NCBI GenBank assembly: GCA_030040725.1
Contig: JASHTD010000069.1
Coordinates: 1-20,979 of the forward strand
Reading direction: 5' to 3'
DNA length: 20,979 bases
Source: Candidatus Sulfotelmatobacter sp.
Lineage (GTDB): Bacteria; Acidobacteriota; Terriglobia; Terriglobales; Acidobacteriaceae
The translations under genes and the position numbers were made by a program. A model generated the notes under the pieces. It saw only the letters and a program-made list of their open reading frames with translations, ran no database searches and was not told the origin of the DNA. Below, piece after piece: positions 1 to 6,541 of the stretch (position 1 is its first letter; every line of letters starts with the position of its first letter).

Positions 1-44
1 TGTTCAAGCCGGGCGAGGATGTCCGAGATTTTCGCGCTGGTTGA
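1..44 (+). CDS. Possible 3' end of an upstream gene (partial)
   Basis: In the third forward frame the window opens with 13 sense codons that read FKPGEDVRDFRAG and then a TGA at 42-44. The residues and codon choice look like real coding sequence and would fit the C-terminus of a plus-strand gene that begins before the window. Thirteen codons without a stop is weak evidence by itself, and I cannot name a family. The other two forward frames stay open further but give arginine-rich, non-protein-like sequence. Confidence 0.3.
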   Translation, partial: FKPGEDVRDFRAG

Positions 45-308
45 GGGTCGAAGAACTGATCCCGCGGTTCGCGGGAATGCGAGAAAACCAAAATTGCCTG
101 ACTGCGCCGGGCTACGAAATCGCTTTCGAACGAAGGTTCAGGGTCACCTGGTCTGTTTGTGAGCAGCCAGATTTCACTGCCGTACCGGACTCATTACATT
201 CTTCATATAACCGATACGCTTCTTTCCATTACAATCCTCTAAGTCAGAAAATCTTTATCCCAAAGGACTTGGAAGCCTATAGCCGGCTGCGTGGGAGAAC
301 ACTGATCT
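45..308. other. Intergenic region before the M28 peptidase
   Basis: No convincing gene is present here. A long reading frame crosses this stretch and runs into the peptidase gene in another frame, but its composition is not protein-like. Two hexamers resemble a -10 element, TATAAC at 206-211 and TACAAT at 230-235 (each 5 of 6 to TATAAT). Neither has a recognisable -35 box 16-18 nt upstream, so a promoter for the peptidase is only suggested. Confidence 0.3.
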
Positions 309-2021
309 ATGCGACCCTTCGTGAAAGGCCTCTTGATCGCTGGCCTCATTTTTGTTTCAGGCGCAATTGCCTGGCCTTCGGGACTTGCAACTCCACCGGC
401 GCCCATTCCGACCCCTTCGAAACACGATGCCGTTTCAGTCCGTTTGCCCTCCGCCGCCTTTGCCGCGCTCGAAACCATCGATCCTGAGCATATCCGCTGG
501 CACGTTCGATTTCTCTCTCATGATTTGCTGGAAGGCCGTGGCACCGGCCAGCGCGGCGGGGAGATTGCCGCACAATATATTGCCACGCAGTTCGCCGAGT
601 ATGGATTGAAGCCCGCCGGAGATAATGGCACATATTTTCAGAAAGTGCCGTTAGTTGGAATTACAACCCTGCCCGAAACCCGTTTCACGCTTGTTCCAAA
701 GCAAGCGGCGGCGATGAACCTCAAGCCGCTCGATGAGTATGTCGCCTACGATCAGACGCAGCAGCCGAAGTCTGACGTCGATGCCGATATCGTTTATGTG
801 GGCTACGGAATCGAAGCTCCCGAATATCACTGGGATGACTACAAAGGCGTGGATGTGCGCGGCAAAGTTCTGCTCATGCTGGTGAACGAGCCGCCGTCTG
901 ACGATCCTGGTTTCTTCAAAGGGAAAGCTCTCACTTATTACGGCCGCTGGACCTACAAATACGAAGAAGCGGCGCGCAAAGGCGCGATCGGAGCGATCCT
1001 AATCCACCGCGAAGACATGGCGAGTTACCCCTGGGAGGTAGTGCGCAACTCGAACTCGGGTGAAAAATCGTATCTGAAATTGGAAGGTCCGGCATTAAAA
1101 GTTGCGTCGTGGGTGCAACTCGATGTGGCGAAGAAGCTGGTTGCGGCCTCCGGCCTGGATCTCAATAAGCTGATCGCCGACGCCGCCACGCGCGGCTTTC
1201 ATCCCGTAAGTCTTGGCGCGAAATTGAAAACGCACATCGTGAGCAATGTACGTGATTTCGAATCGCAGAACGTTGTAGCCATGCTGCCCGGTTCCAGCCG
1301 CAAGACGAAAGACGAAGCAGTCATGTTTACGGCTCACTACGATCACCTCGGCATGCGCCCGGATATGCCGGGAGACAATATTTATAACGGGGCCGTCGAC
1401 AATGCCACCGGATGCGGCATCCTGCTCGAAATTGCCCGCGCGTTCAGTGTTGCCCGCGATCGTCCGCCTCGCTCGATCATTTTTGCGTCGGTCACGGCGG
1501 AAGAACAGGGATTGTTGGGGTCGGAATATCTGGGGAAGCATCCGCCCACACCAGCAGGGAAGATCACGCTCGACTTGAACTTCGACGCCGTGCAACCCAT
1601 CGGCGAGCCGCAAGAAGTGCAAGTCTCCGGCTCCGAGCGCACGACTTTCTACCCGTGGGTGCAGGCGACGGCAAAAGAGTTTCGCCTGGCAATCCGTCCG
1701 GACGCGAGCCCCGGGGCGGGATATTACTACCGCTCTGATCATTTCAGTCTGGCTCGCGTGGGAATCCCGGCCTTTTCCATCAACGAAGGAATGAAGTTCA
1801 AAGGTCACGACGCGAGTTGGGGCATCGCGCAGAGTGAAGACTACGTTAAGAACCACTACCACCAGCCGAGCGATGAATACCATTTTGAAATGAATTTCAT
1901 CGGCGACGCGGCGATGGCGCGATTCGGATTCGCGCTGGGCTGGGAAGCCGCCGGATTGACACGGCTTGTCGGCTGGCAAAAAGGCGATGAGTTCGAAGCC
2001 GCGCGGATCGAGAGCCAGTAA
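309..2021 (+). CDS. Exported M28-family zinc metallopeptidase with PA-like insert
   Basis: A 570-residue protein predicted to remove N-terminal amino acids from peptides outside the cytoplasm. Residues 1-22 form a signal peptide (positive start, then a hydrophobic core LLIAGLIFVSGAIA). Residues about 150-300 resemble a protease-associated (PA) insert. The M28 catalytic core follows with all expected zinc and catalytic residues: H343 and D345 in TAHYDHLG, D364 in GAVDNATG, E398-E399 in TAEEQG, D426 in NFDAV, and H478 in RSDHFS. The length fits M28 enzymes that carry a PA domain. The start at ATG 309 is chosen because the signal peptide follows at once; a GGGAG lies about 11 nt upstream, which is too far for a good ribosome site. 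It stands alone, with 232 nt before the next gene. Substrate specificity cannot be read from the sequence. Confidence 0.93.
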   Translation: MRPFVKGLLIAGLIFVSGAIAWPSGLATPPAPIPTPSKHDAVSVRLPSAAFAALETIDPEHIRWHVRFLSHDLLEGRGTGQRGGEIAAQYIATQFAEYGLKPAGDNGTYFQKVPLVGITTLPETRFTLVPKQAAAMNLKPLDEYVAYDQTQQPKSDVDADIVYVGYGIEAPEYHWDDYKGVDVRGKVLLMLVNEPPSDDPGFFKGKALTYYGRWTYKYEEAARKGAIGAILIHREDMASYPWEVVRNSNSGEKSYLKLEGPALKVASWVQLDVAKKLVAASGLDLNKLIADAATRGFHPVSLGAKLKTHIVSNVRDFESQNVVAMLPGSSRKTKDEAVMFTAHYDHLGMRPDMPGDNIYNGAVDNATGCGILLEIARAFSVARDRPPRSIIFASVTAEEQGLLGSEYLGKHPPTPAGKITLDLNFDAVQPIGEPQEVQVSGSERTTFYPWVQATAKEFRLAIRPDASPGAGYYYRSDHFSLARVGIPAFSINEGMKFKGHDASWGIAQSEDYVKNHYHQPSDEYHFEMNFIGDAAMARFGFALGWEAAGLTRLVGWQKGDEFEAARIESQ

Positions 2022-2161
2022 TACTTCGCCGTCATCCCGTAACCTGGCGCTGAGTCGGTTTGGCGTACCAACTCGATATCTCCCGACGAGAGAACGGTTT
2101 TGGGAAGCCGAACCCGATTACTCTGTCGTTAAAAGTCTATGCTTATAGTCAATGAGTGCAA

Positions 2162-2182
2162 TCGGCTGATGGCGTCAGCCGA
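2162..2182. repeat. 8-bp perfect inverted repeat between peptidase and DUF4386 gene
   Basis: TCGGCTGA (2162-2169) and TCAGCCGA (2175-2182) are exact reverse complements separated by five bases (TGGCG). No T-run follows, so it does not look like an intrinsic terminator. It lies about 70 nt before the DUF4386 start and just after a TATAGT hexamer (2144-2149), so an operator is one possibility. A chance palindrome is another. Confidence 0.35.
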
Positions 2183-2253
2183 CACCGGTCATAGAATCGG
2201 CTTGCCCTCCGGCGTTACAATTCGCGTCAGGCCCGACGTTTCCGGCAAACGAA

Positions 2254-2982
2254 ATGACCGATGTGATGAGCATCAGACTCTCGCCGCCCGCCAGAATTGC
2301 TGGCTTGTTTTACCTGCTTGTCTTTCTTTTCAACGGAATCGCGATCCTCGTGATCAGCGGTCTGGTCATCTGCGGGGATGCGGCCGCCACTGCGTCCAAC
2401 ATTCTGGCACACGCCTCCCGATTCTGGCTCGGGTTCACGTTCCGTCTCATCATGATCGCCTGCTTTATCGTGGTCACAGCTCTATTCTATGAATTGTTTA
2501 AGCCGGTAAACCGAAGGGTCTCTTTGCTCGCAGCCTTTCTCAGCCTGATGGGATGCGCCGTGCAGGCGTTTTCCTTCCTCTTCTACATTGCGCCCTTGGT
2601 CGTTTTGCAAGATGCCCCTCACCTGGCCGCGTTCAAGGCAGAACAACTTCAGGCCATCGCGCTGATGCTCTTCCAGTTGCATGTAAAAGCTGCCAACATC
2701 GGCTCGGTATTCTTCGGGTTTTATTGTCTGCTGATTGGCTACCTCGTCTTCCGGTCGGCCTTCTTGCCTCGGATCTTGGGCGTGCTGCTGATGCTTGCCG
2801 GAATGAGTATGTTGACCCTCCTGTATCCGCCTCTGGCTAACTCTCTGCGTCCCTACAATCTGGCTCTTGGCATTCTCGGCGAAGGATCGTTGACATTGTG
2901 GCTTCTCTTCATGGGGGTTAATGTTGATCGATGGAAGGAACAAGCCCAGGTACGGGTTGGACAACAGGGGAATGCGACCTGA
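2254..2982 (+). CDS. DUF4386 family integral membrane protein
   Basis: A 242-residue multi-pass membrane protein. The N-terminal stretch RIAGLFYLLVFLFNGIAI is typical of the DUF4386 family, and hydrophobic segments continue to the C-terminus (for example residues about 62-80, 91-120, 140-170, 172-192 and 205-226), giving some six or seven helices. The biochemical role of the family is unknown; it is common in soil bacteria. ATG 2254 (MTDVMS) is taken as the start. ATG 2266 in the same frame is equally possible, and neither has a clear Shine-Dalgarno. It appears monocistronic and faces the convergent gene ending at 3085. Confidence 0.85.
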   Translation: MTDVMSIRLSPPARIAGLFYLLVFLFNGIAILVISGLVICGDAAATASNILAHASRFWLGFTFRLIMIACFIVVTALFYELFKPVNRRVSLLAAFLSLMGCAVQAFSFLFYIAPLVVLQDAPHLAAFKAEQLQAIALMLFQLHVKAANIGSVFFGFYCLLIGYLVFRSAFLPRILGVLLMLAGMSMLTLLYPPLANSLRPYNLALGILGEGSLTLWLLFMGVNVDRWKEQAQVRVGQQGNAT

Positions 2983-3025
2983 GGCTTTGAAAAGATTTAG
3001 TCCAGCCGACACTTCGCAATCTCGG

Positions 3026-3052
3026 TTGACGTTAAATCCCGATAACGGTCAA
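3026..3052. repeat. Imperfect inverted repeat in the convergent gap 2983-3084
   Basis: TTGACGTTA (3026-3034) can pair with TAACGGTCAA (3043-3052) with one bulged G across an 8-nt loop. It sits between the stop of the DUF4386 gene and the stop of the minus-strand gene, where a two-way terminator would be expected. The stem is AT-rich and there is no U-tract, so termination is a guess. The downstream half also resembles the nearby 25-nt repeat family (see 3549-4026). Confidence 0.25.
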
Positions 3053-3084
3053 AATCGCCACGCAGGAACTGCGGGAGAGGTTTT

Positions 3085-3492
3085 TCAACAATCTACGTCC
3101 ACTCTATCCAGCACTGTGATTTGACCGTGTAGATCATCGTTCCGATGCTCCATCGTTAGAACTCGCCGATCACTCGAAAGTGTCCAATAGTCGCAGAAAT
3201 GCAGTTCGTGCTCGGATTGATTGGCCCATGATTCAATCAGTAGCTCGGAACCCATCCACCGCAAGCGACTTCGCCATGCGGCGTCAAGCACAGAGTTGGT
3301 CGCGCTCTCGCCCGTCGTTCGTGCCTGAAAATCGATATATCGCGTGTTTTGGTCTACCGTAGTAATTGCCATGTTGACCCTCAGGTCCGGTTCAGAGTGA
3401 GAAATGGTGATCAACAGTTCTTTCGGCGCCGGACCCAGCAATCTGCTATTTTCAATGTTCGCCTTCCATTTACCCGTAAAGTCTGGGTTCAT
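3085..3492 (-). CDS. Hypothetical soluble protein with WKxN-type N-terminus
   Basis: I cannot assign a named family. The product is 135 residues if translation starts at ATG 3492 (MNPDFTGKWKANIENSRLLG). That start is preferred over a longer one at 3531 because AGGGAG lies about 7 nt upstream on the minus strand. The pattern of an FTGxWKxNxExSxL start followed by alternating polar and hydrophobic strands is common in short, lipocalin-like or beta-rich hypothetical proteins of acidobacteria; that link is from memory of the style, not a detected domain. There is no signal peptide in the short form and no transmembrane segment, so it is probably cytoplasmic. It follows the small membrane protein gene on the same strand after a 122-nt gap and could share its transcript. 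Confidence 0.65.
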   Translation of the reverse strand: MNPDFTGKWKANIENSRLLGPAPKELLITISHSEPDLRVNMAITTVDQNTRYIDFQARTTGESATNSVLDAAWRSRLRWMGSELLIESWANQSEHELHFCDYWTLSSDRRVLTMEHRNDDLHGQITVLDRVDVDC

Positions 3493-3548
3493 GTCACTGC
3501 TCCCTTTTACTCGCGTATTCTGACACGTCAACGGGGCGATCTCGAGGA

Positions 3549-4026
3549 TTGCAACATCGCGATAACGCTGATTGAGGGGTTTTGAGCTAAGACCTGTTCT
3601 CGCCGGTTGATGGCTTACTTATCAGGAGCATCGTTCTTCTTTCGGACGATTAAAAGTTGGATAAAAACCCCCGAAACCAGTGAGCAAATAAATGCTATCC
3701 ACAACCAAAGCACGCTTCCTCGCACCAATCCCAGGAAAAATACTAGAACGCTCAGAAGACCCATCACGGTAGCAAGAAAGGGTTTCAGCTTCATGCCCTC
3801 AGATACGTCGGCCTGGGTACGGAAAAACGAGCGTCGGTCGCCGTTGCAGACAGACACAGGAATATTACGCCAAGCAGATCAAGTGAGACGGTCGTAATAG
3901 CGAAGACTTTACTTGCTCAATTTGGTCGTTTGGCATTGTTGGCGAAACATCCCGATTTCACTCAGCTTCTCACATTTTACTCAAGCGACGGTCATTAGTT
4001 GTTGCAACATCCTGATTACACTCATT
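3549..4026 (+). repeat. Family of three related ~25-nt direct copies
   Basis: Three similar sequences lie in the same orientation. Copy A is at 3549-3573 (TTGCAACATCGCGATAACGC then TGATT). Copy B is at 3939-3964 (core AAACATCCCGATTTCACTCA). Copy C is at 3999-4024 (core CAACATCCTGATTACACTCA, preceded by TTGTTG). B and C match at 21 of 26 positions and start exactly 60 nt apart. C and A match at about 20 of 25 positions. A shorter relative ACATTTTACTCA begins near 3972. B and C occupy the divergent gap 3795-4156, between the small minus-strand membrane gene and the cyclase-like gene. They could be operator sites or remnants of a short interspersed repeat. Nothing else is recognisable in that 362-nt gap. 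Confidence 0.4.
3615..3794 (-). CDS. Small two-helix membrane protein, hypothetical
   Basis: Not recognised. With ATG 3794 the product is 59 residues: a short basic start (MKLKPF), two hydrophobic segments (about residues 7-24, ending LVFFLGLV, and 29-48, WLWIAFICSLVSGVFIQLLI), then a charged tail RKKNDAPDK, which would lie in the cytoplasm under the positive-inside rule. A GTG at 3857 would add 21 polar residues; neither start has a well placed Shine-Dalgarno (GAGGG is only about 1-2 nt from ATG 3794). The local sequence is visibly AT-richer than the flanking genes. It may be co-transcribed with the gene at 3085-3492. Confidence 0.5.
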   Translation of the reverse strand: MKLKPFLATVMGLLSVLVFFLGLVRGSVLWLWIAFICSLVSGVFIQLLIVRKKNDAPDK

Positions 4027-4156
4027 AACCTTGTACGCGGCCCGGGCCATGTTTGGCGCCCCGTAACCTAGGTAACTTTAGGCCTTTCCCCCACGCGTGC
4101 TAGCCTCGATATGCGCTGGATTATCAGCGATTTCGGACGAGTTTCAAGCTATCACG

Positions 4157-6457
4157 ATGCCAAGACTCCCCATCTTTCGCCTGGGTAAGCAGCAGGAAAA
4201 ACTCCCACTTCCGGAACTGGTCGGAGCTGCGCCGTCGATCGCCCTCGAAGGCTTAGCGGTTGGTGTCGACAATCTGCGGCATGATGTCAGCCTGAGCCCA
4301 CGCTTTGTGGACGCGGCCCGCGCGCAGGTCATGCACCTGATCATCCGATACGGCGAACTGGAAGGCCTGCTTGCGGCAGAGGCCAAGCCGCAAAGTCTGG
4401 CGCCGGAATGGCTGCGAGCCGCCGCTGCTCCCAAGGCCGATCGAACAACACCTGACAAAAGCGACTGGAAGCCGCTGCTGGCCGAGCTCCACCTGGCTGC
4501 ATTGAATCGCGCCAAGAAGGAAGAGAATATTTCTCTTGACCTGCTGGCGCGGCTTGCGATTACCAAATTCCTTAGACTCGAGATGCAGGTGCAGTTCGCA
4601 CAAGTGCTCGAGCGTTGCCGGGTTCTGCTTAAGAACTATGAAGGCATTCGACACGGCAAGGCGGTGGAATACCGCGAGCGCGTAGCGGGTTTCCAGGTTC
4701 GAAAGAAGATCATCCTGCGTAAGACGGGTCAGGATCTTTTCGAAACCATCCGCGAAATTGAAAAGGAAACCTTGGCTCGCACACGCCGCTCATTCTTTGG
4801 AGGATCTGGAGTCAGCGAAACGGGAGCCGGCGACACGGCGGCAAATGCGGACAAAAGCACAACCGCTGTCAGCGCGGCTTTAAGCACCTACGGCCTGTTT
4901 GTGAATCGCCTGGCTTTTTCTGAGGATGGCCGCGACGACTATCTCTGCGCCGAACACTACGTGATGCTCGGCAACTGGGAGCGCGACTCCGACCGTTATC
5001 CCCGCCTGCAGGATATTGTATGGAATTTCATGCGGTCGCTCTACGGTGAGGAAATCAAGAGTGAGACCATCGACTCCTGGCTGTGCGTTCCAGAAAACGT
5101 TCGCGCCCTCGTCGGCACAGGAACGCCCGACGAGTCCACGCCCGAAGGGTTAGCGCAAGAGGATCGCCTGGCGAAATGGGTGCGCCTGCTCGAAGATGAG
5201 CAGGTCATCGAGTGCGTGATTGCTTCCTACCACACCGTTCCGCTGCTAAGTGAGTATGCGCCGCGAATCAATCCACAGCAGTTAAAGAATGCGCTCATTT
5301 CGCGGCCAGAATGCGACCGCGTTGAGCGGCTGATCCAGGAGCATGGCAAGCTCTCACCTAACAGCTTGTACGCGGCGGTGGCCAAGGTTGCCGCATGTCG
5401 TGGGGCTGAGCGCGCGAAAACCGCTGCCCGTTTTCTACAGGATTTTTCTCTTTATCACCGTGACCTGCGCCGGCTGGAGACCCTCGTCTCGGCACTCGAT
5501 TCTGTCAATGTTGTCACTACCGAGAAAGTGCGCGAGCTTTCCCGTGTGAATGGAACGCTCTACGAATTTCTTTTGCCTGATGAGCAGCAACAGCAGCCGG
5601 AACAGGACCGCGTGCTGCGGCACGTTGTCCTCAAAGCTGACGTACGTGATTCAACCCGGCTCACGAGAACTTTAACGGAAAAGGGTCTCAATCCGGCATC
5701 TTACTTCAGCCTGAATTTTTATGATCCGGTAAATAAGCTGCTCGGCAAATATGGTGCGGAGAAGGTCTTTCTCGAAGGCGATGCCATTATCCTCGCCATC
5801 CTCGAGCGGTCGGGCGAGCCTGAACTGGCAGTCAGCCGCGCCTGTGTGTTAGCGCGAGAGATGATCGAGATCGTCCGTGGCTACAACGAACTTATGCGGC
5901 GTTCGCAGATGCCGGAGCTCGAACTGGGCGTGGGAATCACGCTGCAGGAATCAGCACCGCTGTATCTGATGGATGGCGAACGGCAGATCATGATTTCCGA
6001 AGCGCTGAACGAGAGCGATCGCCTTTCTGCGTGCAACAAGCGCGCGCGCAAAGTGATGGAGCCGCAAGCCGGCCCATTTCACGTATATGCGTTTCAATCC
6101 AGCGACGCCGGCGAGTCCGTGAATCCCGAGGACTCCGTTATCAGTTACAACCTTGGCGGCATCCGCATGAACGAAGCCGCATTCCGCAAACTGGAGCAGG
6201 AAATCTCTCTCGTGCCGCTCGCCGTGAAGCTGCCGCCGTCGGTCTCGGCCGAAAAGGGTGAGTATAAGCTTTCCATTGGCACCGTGCCGGTGGATCGCGA
6301 TATCTTCCGTAAGATCGTGGTGCGCGAAAGCCGCATGCCGCGCATCAACCCCGAGGATTTTTCAGTCTTGGGTTGGACCGACCGCACCTATTACGAGATC
6401 TGCACAGACCCCGGAGTTTATGCGGCTCTGGAAAAGAGGAAAGCCGCGGCGCGCTAG
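4157..6457 (+). CDS. Large cytoplasmic protein with divergent class III nucleotidyl-cyclase-like domain
   Basis: A 766-residue protein without signal peptide or membrane helices. Residues 1-490 are mostly helical and match no family I recognise; residues about 211-240 are a Gly/Ala/Ser/Thr linker. Residues about 488-665 resemble a class III adenylate/guanylate cyclase homology domain: LKADVRDSTRLT supplies metal-site D495, LEGDAIILAI supplies D542, and ALNESDRL has the N-x3-R transition-state pair (N618, R622). The usual adenine-contacting Lys (three before the GD glycine) is Phe, and the usual Asp seven before the Asn is Ile, so activity and substrate are uncertain. Residues 666-766 form a C-terminal extension. 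ATG 4157 (MPRLPIFRLG) is preferred; GTG 4097 is the alternative. There is no strong Shine-Dalgarno. Direct repeats at 3939-4024 lie upstream. Confidence 0.8.
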   Translation: MPRLPIFRLGKQQEKLPLPELVGAAPSIALEGLAVGVDNLRHDVSLSPRFVDAARAQVMHLIIRYGELEGLLAAEAKPQSLAPEWLRAAAAPKADRTTPDKSDWKPLLAELHLAALNRAKKEENISLDLLARLAITKFLRLEMQVQFAQVLERCRVLLKNYEGIRHGKAVEYRERVAGFQVRKKIILRKTGQDLFETIREIEKETLARTRRSFFGGSGVSETGAGDTAANADKSTTAVSAALSTYGLFVNRLAFSEDGRDDYLCAEHYVMLGNWERDSDRYPRLQDIVWNFMRSLYGEEIKSETIDSWLCVPENVRALVGTGTPDESTPEGLAQEDRLAKWVRLLEDEQVIECVIASYHTVPLLSEYAPRINPQQLKNALISRPECDRVERLIQEHGKLSPNSLYAAVAKVAACRGAERAKTAARFLQDFSLYHRDLRRLETLVSALDSVNVVTTEKVRELSRVNGTLYEFLLPDEQQQQPEQDRVLRHVVLKADVRDSTRLTRTLTEKGLNPASYFSLNFYDPVNKLLGKYGAEKVFLEGDAIILAILERSGEPELAVSRACVLAREMIEIVRGYNELMRRSQMPELELGVGITLQESAPLYLMDGERQIMISEALNESDRLSACNKRARKVMEPQAGPFHVYAFQSSDAGESVNPEDSVISYNLGGIRMNEAAFRKLEQEISLVPLAVKLPPSVSAEKGEYKLSIGTVPVDRDIFRKIVVRESRMPRINPEDFSVLGWTDRTYYEICTDPGVYAALEKRKAAAR

Positions 6458-6541
6458 GCGACCGCGGCAGCCTGAGCGTCTCGCTTCGCCCCGTTTGTCA
6501 ATCCATCGCGGCAAGGTCGTGGAGCCGACCCTTCCGCCCAA

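Noticed and set aside
41..487. 148-codon plus-strand open frame at the left end
   Set aside because: It overlaps the M28 gene by 179 nt in another frame, has unusual Arg/Cys/Phe-rich composition and no ribosome site; the peptidase signal peptide at 309 explains the coding signal.
1095..1979. 294-codon minus-strand open frame inside the M28 gene
   Set aside because: Antisense shadow of a well-supported peptidase; composition is His/Arg/Val-rich without any motif.
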